A program made the position numbers and the translations under genes. Under the pieces are notes generated by a model. It worked only from the letters and a program-made list of their open reading frames with translations, did not search any database and had not been told where the DNA came from. 64,000 bases of DNA from Odiellus spinosus (Eukaryota > Arthropoda > Arachnida > Opiliones > Phalangiidae): NCBI GenBank assembly GCA_963920705.1, contig OY987237.1, positions 7,780,601-7,844,600 on the forward strand, in the 5' to 3' direction. The first letter of the stretch is position 1. Each line of letters begins with the position of its first letter. Shown piece after piece: positions 44,066-56,043 of the stretch.

Positions 44066-44260
44066 CGGAAGAATTCGTCCAATCATATTATTTCAGCCTT
44101 CGACAGAGCTTGCATTATCCTATATGCCTAAGACCATGGTGGTCAAAGGCTGGCATATTCTTTTAATATTAGCACATTACAAGCGCCGTTGAAGATTGAA
44201 ATAATGATTGGCCAATTTTTAAAATAAATTCAAAAGCTGTTCTAGTTTTAGTTTCCCTTT
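44066..44260. mobile_element. Foldback element, CCAATCATATTATTTCAGCC core
   Basis: Left CGTCCAATCATATTATTTCA then GCCTTCGACAG, and right GTTGAAGATTGAAATAATGA then TTGGCC, are inverted. It ends at TTTCCCTTTAA (about 44243-44253). The same core occurs at 48839-48880 and 62630-62800 within TTAA-bounded elements. Confidence 0.6.
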
Positions 44261-45899
44261 AAAATAAAAAACTCTGACTAACATCATTTGATACCATCCC
44301 TTTTTAATCAATGGAAAGAATGGAATAAAATTGGAAGACAGAGAGAGAGGGAGAAAATAAAAAATCTCATTAAACCAACGAGACGTGATTTTAATAAAGA
44401 CGCATTACCCGATTAAAAAGAAATTAATGAGGTATTTCGCTAATTACGCGAATAGGCAACGACCAAAGGGGAAATATTTGAACCCCACAGCGCGTGCCAT
44501 TATAAGGTCAGGGTCATTTGCATACAGTTTTAGCTTAGCTTTAGTAAATAAAGAATTTGTATATTTTTAAATGTATAAATGGTAAGAAATTTTAAATTAA
44601 AATTACAAATAGGATTACAACCTAATACAAAATTGCTAAGTTATTCAAATTCCCTAATACGTTTCTCTTAAAATGTTTATAACATCGCCTATGAATTCGT
44701 ATTAGATTTAATCAAAGTAACAACTCCCCTAGATTTAACTGAATAAATGTATATTTTGTAGCAATTTTAGATTGAAATTTTGGGCTAGTTGAAATTAAAA
44801 TAATGAGCAAAATACCTAACAAGAAGATAGTTAAGTAATCTTTTACATTATGTATAATTCCGCCGCAAGATTCACCAATAGAATTCGTTTTCAAGTTAAC
44901 ATTTCTATATCGATTGATGATAGTCTAGCTAAAATTTCTCTACAAAGATAGTTGGTAACTATTTTTATCTTAGGGCGTTTTAAATCTTGTATCAATCCGC
45001 CAAAGTTTTACATCAACTAATCTTAAACAAGACTATATATAGTCCGATACTAAAGAAGCCACAATCAACCTACGTCAAGAGTATACTGTACTTCCATCAC
45101 ATTTACGAACATTCATTTGATAAGTGGGAGACAGCTGAGTACCGAAATTCGTCTTCCCCCCCCCCCCATTTGAGTCTTTGTCCTTTCCTAAATGATCCAT
45201 AAGTCCAATAAACGAATCTAGAAAACCGTGTCAAACACCCATTACGTAACACAATCCCTCCATCACATTCATTTCGTAAAGTAATAATAAAAAAAATCTA
45301 TATATTGAAGTATTACTACATGTATGTAGGGTATATGTATATCTCTCTCTCAGACAGCTGTGATTCATCCGCCAAAAATTTCCCACCCCGGAACCCACCA
45401 CCACCACTCTGTACCCCTGGAGATAAAAAACGACAACATGCCGAGTGTGCGGTGAATAGTGGAGGACCCAGTAGTTACCATCAAAAGTGAAAATGAAATG
45501 TTATTTCTAATCGATTCTTAAACCCGAACTTAAAGTAAAAAAATCCCTGAACATCTAGTCATCTACATCAGTTTTCAATGAACCATTGTTCCATTCATAT
45601 GTCAAAATATCTAGAAAGTTCATTGGGTCATCTAAAAAACTTTGACACATTAATGGAAGACTCCCTGGTCTAACGGACGAATTCTAGATTCCATTTTTGG
45701 ACCCTTTTTACAGGTTTTTCAGGTCTGTGGCAAGCATTCTCACAGGAAATTTAGGGTTAACTGATAATTAGGCTTAGTAAGCCAAGAGATGGACACTTTA
45801 ACACGAAATCAATCTTATTGACTGCATCAGACTATAAAGAAGTCATGTCATTACCAATGAGATAAAGGTTACTCATTACCTCCCGACCAATGAGATAAA
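44261..45899. other. Non-coding segment
   Basis: AT-rich with a poly-C tract at about 45157-45166 and two GACCAATGAGATAAA-type boxes at 45850-45900 shared with 37497-37900. No gene supported. Confidence 0.35.
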
Positions 45900-46040
45900 A
45901 GCGAGTGGAAAAATTAGGTGTACAAAATTTTTTAACTCTAAGCTGAACTCAGAGTTCATAAGAGTTCGAACTCAATGCACTGTGAAAGCTGAACTTAGTG
46001 AACTCAGGTGTACAGCGAATTCAAGAGTGTCGGACCCCTC
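45900..46040. mobile_element. GGGGTCAGACACTC-type MITE, copy 4 (left end truncated)
   Basis: Carries TTAGGTGTACAAAATT, GAACTCAGAGTTCATAAGAG, and ends GAGTGTCGGACCCCTC. The usual left terminus is missing, so the copy is 5' truncated. Confidence 0.65.
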
Positions 46041-46304
46041 AGATATGATTCGTTATTTTTAACATTTCTTGATCCCTTTAAATTCTATTATAACGCAGTT
46101 TAATACCCCGCTAAACATCCGGATTGTAAAATTACCATGTTTCAAATAACAACGATCAAAATTGAAGTATAGTGAAAGTTAAGCAAGGACGTGGGTGGAC
46201 GCGTGAACCATTCTTGGTCTACAAAGTTAATAGGGTTGCATATACTATTTTATTCCCCAATGGAGTTTAACAATGTGTATTTTTCCGCCTTAGCTGTGAC
46301 ATGA

Positions 46305-46455
46305 ATTGCAAACTTCACTTGAGCAGAAGTATAATCAAAATCAGTTTAAGTTTTCACAACGTACAAAGCTTCTCTTGCCTTTAGATAACAATTGAAGAGA
46401 TGGAAAACTTAAACTGATTTTGACTATGAATATATACTTTGTTCAATTGATTTGA
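46305..46455. mobile_element. Short foldback element
   Basis: AATCAAAATCAGTTTAAGTT (46333 on) is inverted by AACTTAAACTGATTTTGACT (46406 on). Weaker pairing continues outward (TTGAGCAGAAGTATA against TATATACTTTGTTCAA). About 150 bp, non-coding. Confidence 0.6.
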
Positions 46456-47370
46456 AGCAATGAATTAATGTTCTAAAGATAGGGCGAGTTAAGGACTAAA
46501 TTCTGGTAGTGTTTAGAAAAAAATCTAGCTTTATAAGAATTGCTTGAGTTTGTCTAAATGGGATATGGATGGAAGAGTCTGCTTTCAATTATTTCAGCTA
46601 ACAAATTCTGTAGGTTTAAGGAGGAAATACAGGTCTCTAGCTTCGCGCGTACTGTTTCTAATTATTCGAACTCAGGCACTCAAGATAGTACTCCCAAAAA
46701 CAAGCAATAAAAGATAGTGGATCTTTTTGAGTCAAGCTGGGATGCACAAGGGAGACATTTTTTCCTCCAAGAGCCGCATGTGGACTATAAGAGGGGAGTC
46801 CAAAATATACATTATATTATGGAAAATGAAATCATCACCGTAGATATTTTAGTTTGTGTAATAAAAATATTTTTTCTCTCTTAGCCCGGCAATCCTAGAT
46901 TTTATACTCGCGTGTCCTGAATGGATAAACACTGCCTATATATTTTTTAAAGGAAAAGATTCGTGAAAAATAATATCAGTTTGTGGTTTTAATTAAATAT
47001 CGAATCAAATAATATCTATTGCCAAGAATAGTAGTTAAATCTATTCTTGTTATTACTTAATGTAGTTTGGTAATCGAAGGGATGATAAATCAGTTATGAT
47101 TGGGCGAGTTATAAAGAAAGTAAATTGTTTAAATCAATCTAAAGACGATTCAACCCGATAAAAGACGATTTAATAAGGCTAATCTCTTTTAATCCAGTTA
47201 AAAAGAGATCTAAACAATTGTTAATGATATCTTTAAAATTTAGATCCCTCGATACAAATCTAGAGACGATTCTTACAATTTTTTTTATAAATAAAGCGAC
47301 CCAATAATATTCGGTAAATTTGCTGAGTTCACCTGCATAGATTCTACATTGGTTTTTGAAAAAAGATTTA
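46456..47370. other. Non-coding segment
   Basis: No gene or repeat recognised. An 86-codon open stretch on the minus strand (47139-47399) overlaps the next foldback element and has no family features. Confidence 0.35.
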
Positions 47371-47665
47371 GTATTTACAAGAATCCATTCAGGTACCATC
47401 CTCCCAAACTTTGTAACAAAAGTTCGTCTGCAATTTTCGCAACATTTGTACGCTTAGATCTTTTTTCGGTCGGCTCCATTTTTATTACCCAAAACATTAT
47501 GTCAAGGTCGTTAGTGGCGCGGGTTAATAATAGATGACAGGAGCGATTTACTTGAAAAATCGATTCGAAGCAGACGAACTTTCGCTACAAAGTTTGGGAG
47601 GATGGATATTGAATCGCGGCCCTCCCATATTCTTATGGAACCTGAATGAATTCTTGGTATTTAAA
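47371..47665. mobile_element. Foldback element with CATCCTCCCAAACTTTG arms
   Basis: CATCCTCCCAAACTTTGTAA then CAAAAGTTCGTCTGC on the left (47397 on) is matched inverted by GCAGACGAACTTTCGCTACA then AAGTTTGGGAGGATG on the right (to 47604). Outer pairs CATTCAGGTAC and GAACCTGAATG extend the arms. About 295 bp. Confidence 0.7.
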
Positions 47666-48676
47666 TAGATAATTTTGTTATTTCAATTGTAACAAATTTT
47701 TTGAGAGTTTTAGATTTTGGAAATTTATTTCTAAACCCGTGTTAAGTTTTCCTCAAATCGTAAATTCTCAAAAAACACGAATTGTCTCGAGACTATTCCT
47801 TGAATTATGTTCATGTAGAAATGATGAATTGAGTGTTAGGCAATACCAACAAACGTGGGGTCTCTACGCCTTAGTTTAGCATATTTATTTTTCTTCTCAA
47901 ACCTAGCTGGTTTATTCAATATAATTTAACGCGTGGACATTTATACGTAAGCTAAAATATAAAAATTTGGATCGTTTTTGAAGAGGTTTTTATGGGAAAG
48001 ATTTCTTTACGGCTTGGCTTAAGTTGATATAGACGTAAAGAAGGTCATTTAGGGGTCAAACAGATGTAGAGACACTCGTCTCGAAGGCGGCTTTGGGCTT
48101 TTCACATGATGCCGGTTATAAGCACGCAAAGGGTGTGAGGAATGCGAGCAGGAAAACGCATTTGGTGACCCCATAAAGGTTACGAGTTTCGCGCGAAATT
48201 TGAGATTTGTATATATAGATTTCTTGAATAGTTTTTTTTTTCTACTTATTCTTACGAAGGTTAGCGTCCGGATTAGCTTAGCGTCAATGCTTTTAAATAC
48301 TCCGAGATTCTGGTTTTACAATGTCTGTACGGATTTGGATGAATGTTTACGACTTATTGGGAATATAATTTTGTGATAAGCTGGTTTAGAAACATTCAAA
48401 CACGAACAGGAAGTGTCATGTGTTATATTAGTGACGCCATATACAATTCAAGTTTACCCTAATAATAATAATTCTCAACACTCCTGATTTAAGGAGTAAT
48501 CAAAAAGAATTCATTTATGTACCCATGATAAAAAGAACCAAAGATATTCGAAATCCATCCTATTTTTTTTTATTTGCATTTGTAATAAATCTTTTTCTGT
48601 ACGATTAACATTGCCCTAATTATCCAGAAATGTTAATATCTGGCTCCTGGCATATACCACCCTACAAATTAGCTTC
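47666..48676. other. Non-coding segment
   Basis: AT-rich, no gene or clear repeat. Confidence 0.35.
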
Positions 48677-48923
48677 TTAAAGGGAAACTTGGAGCTAATA
48701 ATGGAACAGCTTAGAATTTATTTTCGGAATCACCATGCCAAACATCGTATTCGAGTTTTTTTTGGGTATTTTTACACAAGTTTTTGGTCTTCAAATTAAT
48801 TTCTAAAGTTTGGTAAAGTTTGAAGTAAATATATATTTCGACCAATCACATTATTTCAGCCTTCAAAAGCGCCGAAAATATATTCAAAAGCGGTTCCATT
48901 TTTAGCTCAAAGTTTTCCTTTAA
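48677..48923. mobile_element. TTAA-bounded element, CCAATCA-core subfamily
   Basis: Left TTAAAGGGAAACTTGGAGCT; right AGCTCAAAGTTTTCCTTTAA. The interior has CGACCAATCACATTATTTCA, the core shared with 44066-44260 and 62518-62857. About 247 bp, non-coding. Confidence 0.75.
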
Positions 48924-49186
48924 GGCTTGAGTCTGGGAGGCAGGGATTATCAAAAATTGGCTTCTAAATACAAGCTAAATATTTGTCTTAGTTAACGTAA
49001 ACAATGAATTTCAGCTGTTGCGAATCGTCGAGTATGAAAAGAAGAAGAAAAAAATTACTGTGGATGCAGGCCTACTTTCCGCGTCAAAGGAAACACAGAC
49101 AGACTGGTAAATATCCAATCATCATGAGGTTGCTCGTCCGTGGATTTAGAAACGAATGAGTAAAAAGCAGGGTTACCGAAGCAAGG

Positions 49187-49617
49187 TTAAAGGGAAGGTG
49201 ATTAAGTGATTACCGAAATACGACATGCATGAAAACATTCAGGATTTGTATCTTAATTGTAATTTTTTTTTTAAAGATTCAGAGTGTATTATTGAATTAA
49301 AAGAGGGCCTCTAACCAATCATAAGACGTCCCACCCCCTCCAAAGACTAATGACTAGACGCTCCACCTTATGCTCAATAAAATGATTAAAATCACCGTGA
49401 CACTTGCTGTGGCACTGCAATAAGTGGAGATTTTACTAAACCAAAGGTGTATTGTGATTGGTCGGATGATTTACAATTAATTTAATATTATAATCAGAAT
49501 TTTTTCCGATTTATTGCTCAATACAATTCTAAAAAACTTACTAAATATTTAACTACGCAAAACAAGACTTAATTTTCGTATCCATAAAATATATTTTCCT
49601 CTTCATAATCCCTTTAA
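49187..49617. mobile_element. TTAA-bounded element containing repeat E-like core
   Basis: Left TTAAAGGGAAGGTGATTAAG; right CCTCTTCATAATCCCTTTAA. The interior 49290-49430 resembles repeat E (11700-11875 and 63360-63540). About 431 bp, non-coding. Confidence 0.75.
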
Positions 49618-50224
49618 TGTTTCGTCCTTACTTTTAACTTTATTGCCTGAAAGTCAATAGACGGTTCTTTTAAAGCGCGAGGCAAAGATATATACGCTTG
49701 AAAAAGAAATGGACCAGAAATAAGTCGTCGTGTACGAACAAAAAACCTACATTGTTTATTTGTAATGAGAAACTGGGTGAAATAAGAGAGGTACCCCCAA
49801 TTTAGAAGATACGCTATAGAAGGCTGATCGTCTCCTCGAGACTTTTCTATAAACGGGGTTATATACTTTTATATCAAGGAAAGTTTAGATTTAAAGAAAG
49901 CTGAAGCGGATTGATACAATTTACTAAACCCTATATGAAAAAGTAGTACTTATACAAAATGTGTTGTACAAGAATATAGTGTCGCTTTAGAAAATAGACC
50001 GGTTTCAAACAACGCTCTCAATCTATACAGACATTGATGGATAAGATCTCATCATTATTTTGTACTGTTTTTGAAAAAAAAAAAAAAAATGAAACAACGA
50101 TATACTTATATTAAGATTACATTTAGTTTTGATCTGGACTGGACCTACTATACAGGGAGAGATGACAGCTCAAACTACTCTGGAGTTTGGATAAAAATAA
50201 ATGAAAGGGAAATTTTAGGACTAT
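49618..50224. other. Non-coding segment
   Basis: AT-rich, with an A run at 50075-50089. No gene or clear repeat. Confidence 0.35.
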
Positions 50225-50410
50225 AGATCGGTGGTCCTGGCTCTGGCCGTAGAAAACGCCTTCTTAAAGATAGCCAATAAAAATCTATTTATGAGGTAAT
50301 CTTTTCCCCGGGAAATTCTCGAGTCTGGAGTCTCACGGTCTAGCATAGGTCGAGGGATGAAAAACTATCTCTCTTCTCTCCAAGCTCGCAGACACGAACT
50401 ATCTGGATAC
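50225..50410. repeat. Repeat C, copy 3 (inverted)
   Basis: GTAGAAAACGCCTTCTTAAA then GATAGCCAATAAAAATC on the left, and GATGAAAAACTATC then CTCCAAGCTCGCAGACAC on the right, are the reverse-complement order of copies 1 and 2. Confidence 0.6.
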
Positions 50411-50839
50411 GTTTTTCCTACGGTGAATAGATAAGGAGGATAATCTTATAGGTGTCCCAGCCTGTTCCTTTAATTATTTTTATCTGGAGTAAATCAAGGA
50501 CTCCTAATTAGGAGGGAGGAATTTTGTTTCTCCTATCATTGATAATCATGAAAAATAAAAACCTTTGACTTTTATTGAAAACTATAAAGAATAATTGAAC
50601 TTTTTAAAATTCCTATAAGGGTTTATAGTCAAGTGTAATAACGCTTAACGACTTCGATTTGCTTTGGGGATACTTCGATGTGGTTCGTGGAGGGTTTACG
50701 TATAGTTCTGGTTTTAGAGATAGTCGGAGAATAGGAAGGTTACGCCGACAGTTACTAACGTAGCGTAGCAGATACATCTAAATTCGCCCACTTTGGAAAA
50801 TAGATCTGGCTTGGAAAAAAAAGTTTGAGGTTTGCTGAA

Positions 50840-51020
50840 GCGTGGATAAAAATTATATAAGAGTCGCGACCGGCCGGCCGGGGATGGTTTCGCTCGAATG
50901 GCGTGACGTACTCTCGGGTGCCCGTTAATTACAACATTACTCTTCTGAAGTTCCGAGTCTTCTTCGAGATAGAGCTAGAAATCTGGATGCCAGTCTCGCG
51001 CCACTGTGGGTTTAAACCGC
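50840..51020. other. GC-rich island with TATA-like motif, no gene assigned
   Basis: AAAATTATATAAG at about 50848-50860 is followed by a CGACCGGCCGGCCGGGG stretch, in marked contrast to the AT-rich surroundings. It could be promoter-like sequence or part of an element. No reading frame resembling a DIP2 N-terminus was seen on either strand. Confidence 0.25.
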
Positions 51021-51179
51021 GCCAAGATTTTAAAACTGGTTTTAACTAGGGTTAAGGGTCGGCTTATAAACCATTTTACTATATTCTGTCCGTGACAGTA
51101 TCGTGAACTCGGGTACACTTGATCCGCAATCATTAATCTATAAATAAATTTTAAAAATCAATTTCCCTGATTTATAAAA

Positions 51180-51420
51180 AGTTTCACTATGTTTCCTGAT
51201 ATTTCCAGGTGCACCAAATGATTTGAAAACCCTAATACGCGAACTACGAAATTATCTGATTAAGGTCGTATCAACTTATGTCATTGAAGTTAATTATTTC
51301 CCTGCTTTATGCCAAAATTTTTCCCTGCTTTATGCCAAAATGTTCCCTGACTCTTTGTCAGGATTCAAATCCCCTGATATTCCAGGAATTCCTAGTTTTG
51401 TATGAACCCTGTTAAAAGAT
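51180..51420. repeat. Degenerate TTCCCTGA/TTTCCAGG repeat
   Basis: Iterated boxes such as TTTCCTGATATTTCCAGG, TTCCCTGCTTTATGCCAAAA (twice), TTCCCTGACTC and CCTGATATTCCAGG. Similar boxes appear at 45700-45740, 52640-52800 and 53700-53760. Probably remnants of one dispersed family. Confidence 0.45.
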
Positions 51421-54400
51421 ATAGGCATAGTTAGTAAATCTTGCTCGTACTTATGTAAGAACAATAGCGAATAGATGTTCTTCATAACTTTGTAACCGTT
51501 ATTTACATTAGAAGGCTTAAATTTTACGATGCTACGAGATTGAAAGGTACAACTTGTTTAATTTTACAATTTAACCCGAGGGAATTAAAGAGAAAACGGA
51601 GGAAAGTGAGAGAGAAATTCAAAAGCGTTCATCCAAAACTGAGCAAAACTTTAATAGGTGTAAAATTCCTTCATTAGAGAAAACTTTGGGAAAATTGAAA
51701 CGCTACGTGCTAGAGAATGTTATATAGGATCTTAAAATACAGCAGGAGTCCCTCTCTCCCGCAGTCCCTGGAAAGTCTAAATGGTTTCATGCGTGGTCTC
51801 GAATATACAAAGCTAAGCCTAATAATACTTTTGGAATAAAATAACACAAAAGGGAAGAGAAAACCCTATATACAGCTAGCCAGGGTATTAGACGTAACGG
51901 TGTCTGGGGATTGGGTATTAATTGGGTTTTTGGCTGAGCTGAAGATGACGCTGTTTTCATTGAACCGTGCAACGTAATGACTATTAAGGGGTGACTACGG
52001 TCAGAATCAATCAGAAACTACAGCAGTCCCTAAGCTAGACTTTTCGAAGAACTAATCGTAAGAGTAAGACGGGAATCTGTAGTTTTACAAGCGCTGAACT
52101 TTCGTAATAATTAATTCCGCGTGTGGGGGAGATGAGTTAGGCTTAAGCGTGACAAGGCTATGGGGTACCGGAACAAAAAGGGCGGGAAAAGAACAACGCG
52201 ATGGTGCGCGGAAATAATCGTACGTTTCGCGCAAAAAGAAGAGAACGACTCCCGGAACGATAATTAAGAAAAGGCAAATTATAAGAAGAGAGGAAACATT
52301 TCCTTGTTTTCCGCTGTGTTTTTTCTTATTTCTCATCGCGTTATTTCATTAATTGCTTACAAAACGCCTCGTATCTAAGCTGGAAATAATTTCAACGTTG
52401 CAATTAAGACTATAGGGAAGTTTGCAATGGTTTTACGATTATATAATGGAATATGGAGAAATAATAACATATATTTTCGAGAAAACAAACCAAACTTGCT
52501 AAATAGTGGCCTCAAAGTTTAAGGCGCATTAGAAAGCACATTTGGACACAAGAGTTACAAAATTTGTAACTTCGCGGGACTAATACGATTACAACGATTT
52601 AGTCTTTAGACATGGGTTGCCACTAAATTTGGAAATTCAAATTCTCTACATTTTTCAGGTTTTTCCAGACTATATGAAATGATCATTAAATTTTCCTTCA
52701 GTGGCATCAATTGGACGGTACAATCCAACTTTAAAAAGGTATTACGAATTTTTTAGATAAATTCCAATTCCCTGACCTTTTTCCAGGTGAAATAGGATAG
52801 AACACATATCGGGATTTCACGCGAAACAATGATAGAATGATTTTGAGGCAGAATTTTAACAGAACATGTTATTTGAATAGATTAGGATTATATTCGATAA
52901 GTTAGGAATTATGTCTGATCTTGATTGTAACGAAATATTTAACAGACAAAACAAGATACGGTTAAACATGGTTTTGGATCTATCAGGTTTCTGATTAAAC
53001 AACGGCATTTAAAAGTCATAGATCACGGAAATATTACCAAACATACATAAGCCTAACGCAACAATGTGTAAGGGATCACTAGTCACTGTAGTCAGGCCTC
53101 CAAAATTGTTTTTATCAACGTTTTGATTAAGTTTCTTTGGACTTGGACGAGATATAATTTGATAAAATAGAGTTTGACAAGGAGGCGCTGCTTGGCATTT
53201 GACAGCGCGCTGGCCTACCCTCTTCCCCCCGCTGTGACGTTATAAATTTCCAAACTGGAAAAGGGACTCCCTTAACTCGATATATTTTGATAAACTGATA
53301 TATTTATCTGACGTAATAAAAACAAAATTTTCGAGATGTCGAGTTATATTTGGAACTCTTTACCCGTGAGAGACGCTTCGAAGACTATCTTACACCGCTG
53401 TTTCAACTTAGTATGACGCTTTATCACCACAGGGAGACGGGGAATATAGAAGAATGCACTAAAGGATATATATTTATTAAGGGATAGTGGCACACGCTTA
53501 AATAATTGGCCTTGGAAATTAATTATAAACAGGGCAGTGTGTAAATGACGCACTAATTTTGCGTAGTGATTTTGTGATTCCGAGAATGATTTTCAAAATT
53601 TTAAGCGGATTTTGGAGTGATTTTGCTCTCGGTGTAAAGGATTTCGGTAAGTGTCCGACACCTTGGTACTTTTGCAATTGATTCTTGACAGGTTAATTTA
53701 CATAATTGTCTGGCTTTTTGCAGGCTTTCCCTGCCACTTTTCCCAAACCTACCTTGACAATATTTCAAATTCAATGACTATCAAAAATGATTTTTAAACA
53801 AAATGTAAATATAGTTGGTTTAATTTTCTCTTATATAAACCACCAGGGATTGACAGAAGAAAATATTTACTATATGTCTGCTACCACGATATCATCGCCA
53901 AGATCTGCTAAGCCCATGGCACCTTTCTGGTCTTTACACCTACTGAATAAAATTTGACTCTTCCACAGAAAAAGACAACGCTAACATCGTGTAAGTAGCC
54001 CGATAGCGATACAATTGTTTCCCTCTTACATCTATAAGATAATATAATCACTATAATACCATATAAGTAATTGATATAACAAATATATTTATTGTAAGTT
54101 CATATTCCCTTTAAAAGCAGCCGCTTATACCAACTCTCATCGCTTAATTCAGTTTTGTTTTTGGTAGGCGGATTAAATTCAAACAGGATGCTTAGACGCA
54201 TTCCATCGTTATTCGGGCAAGTCTCGTCTCACCCCGAGATTGCCTATAGCTTTAAAACTGAAAGTATCTCAAATATATATCAATCCCGGATAAATTCGTA
54301 TAGATTTAAGTCATATCGGGTCTGATTTCTGTAACTGAAACCATCTAGAACTTGTTATAACTCGTTTCATTCGCTAAATTTCTTAAAACTGTTTTTTCTT

Positions 54401-54754
54401 TAAAAGCAAACACCATTTTGAGGACGGGACGACCAGAGTGCTGACTGAAAGATGAGGATATTACTCAATTGAATTTAGTGTTGAAATTGAGGAGTTTCTC
54501 ACGCTTTATTATAAGAACGTGCTGATTCATAAACTTTAGAAATGCTAACTTAATTTGAAAATATTGCCAGAGTTTCAAGATCTTTAATTGCGTAGTTATT
54601 AAAGGGATAGTAAAACATATTTTTCTGAATTTTTAAAGGGGGTATAACTTATAAGATTTATTTTGCGGAAGAACTCTAACATAAGGGATATGAACCCGAT
54701 AATGAGATAATCTGAACTAAAACTCATAGATTACCCTGGTGGAAAACCTTGCTT
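51421..54754. other. Non-coding segment
   Basis: About 3.3 kb, AT-rich, with scattered CCCTGAC/TTCCAGG boxes (52640-52800, 53700-53760) and single TTAAAGGG-type termini (54108, 54599). No gene or complete element supported. The 83-codon stretch at 52085-52336 lacks family features. Confidence 0.35.
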
Positions 54755-54926
54755 GAGGGGTCAGACACTCTTGAATCCGCTGTACACACCATGAACCTGA
54801 GTTCACTCAGTTCAGCTTTGATAGTGCAAAGGGCTCGAACTCTTATGAACTCCGTGTTCAGTTTGATAGTGCAAAAAGTTCAAAAATTAATTTTGTACAC
54901 CTGAATTCGCGAGTGTCTGCCCCTTG
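54755..54926. mobile_element. GGGGTCAGACACTC-type MITE, copy 5
   Basis: Starts GAGGGGTCAGACACTCTTGA and ends GCGAGTGTCTGCCCCTTGA. The interior has GAACTCCGTGTTCAG and GTACACCTGAATTCGC family blocks. About 172 bp, the longest copy. No clean 8-bp duplication. Confidence 0.75.
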
Positions 54927-56043
54927 AATTTGATACACGCTATGAACTCGACTATTAACAATTAATGGACATCTATCTTTATAGATAAAGAAGAATAACA
55001 AAACCTGGCGGCCCCTAACGGAATTTAGGCGGGCCGCTCTTGGCTATTCCCTTCAACTCCGGAACTTGTCAAAAGAGTGGCGCTTCGCATTTCACTATTT
55101 AATCAGAATCTGCCGGTACATTTACCAGGATCTTAACCCAGGGTTCTTAACCCGATTGAACGAAATATTATCGTTAACGTTTTCAAATAACGATTATTTT
55201 TCGGCTAATGTTTGTTTTAATTAGTATTGAAAGCTAAAATTACTGTAATCTTAATTAGATAATATAATTAAAAGTTTCAAAATTGAAATTTTCAACTTCT
55301 GGTTTGCAACAATACGGACTTAAACATAACCTTAAATGGTATTTTCATGAATAAATTTAGGCGTCATGAGAGACAACTTCAAAAAAGATATTTACTTATT
55401 GTCAAAGAACAACAGCAACTCCCCATAAGAGTCTGGGTCCACGTAATGTTAAAAATTTTCGTCTCTTTTATGATAAATTCGTATTATATTATTAAAATAG
55501 GGTAGTTGGGGGATAATTTAAAGCTAAAATTCGAGCTCACAACTGTAAATTTTGGGAATTACAACGAATGGAAGGTTTCTTCCATAATGTAAAGAATAGG
55601 AAGAATCTATGACTTCCGTGCCGGATATGAAAGCCTTCCCCCACACGAAAATCTTGAACGGTTATTATTTTAGATTCATAATTATGTTAGGAAAATATTA
55701 GGAAATAATTATTTTGTAACTGCCACGGGTATAGTGCTGGCGGCAAAATGAAATTCGTATATTTTTGGTCTACTATGCCTCGAAATCCTCGAAAACGCCT
55801 GTAGAAGTGTTCCACTTGTCAAGCATTCATGCAGTAGGCTTTTGCTAGCTTTACAGGGGCCGTGCAAAGACTATATAGCTTACTTGAATAGTCTTTGGTG
55901 TATAAGAAACTCGAAAAATAAATAGAGAAATCATACCAATTAGAAGATACTGGAGTAGTATCTTTGATTTTTATTTCATATTAAACAAAACACACTTGTA
56001 TAAAACGGACAAATTATTCATTTAACGCTAAGGTTTTCTACGT

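Noticed and set aside
51355..51385. GGATTCAAATCCCCTGA resembling a tRNA T-arm
   Set aside because: No matching acceptor, D-arm or A-box sequence nearby; it belongs to the CCCTGA/TTCCAGG repeat.
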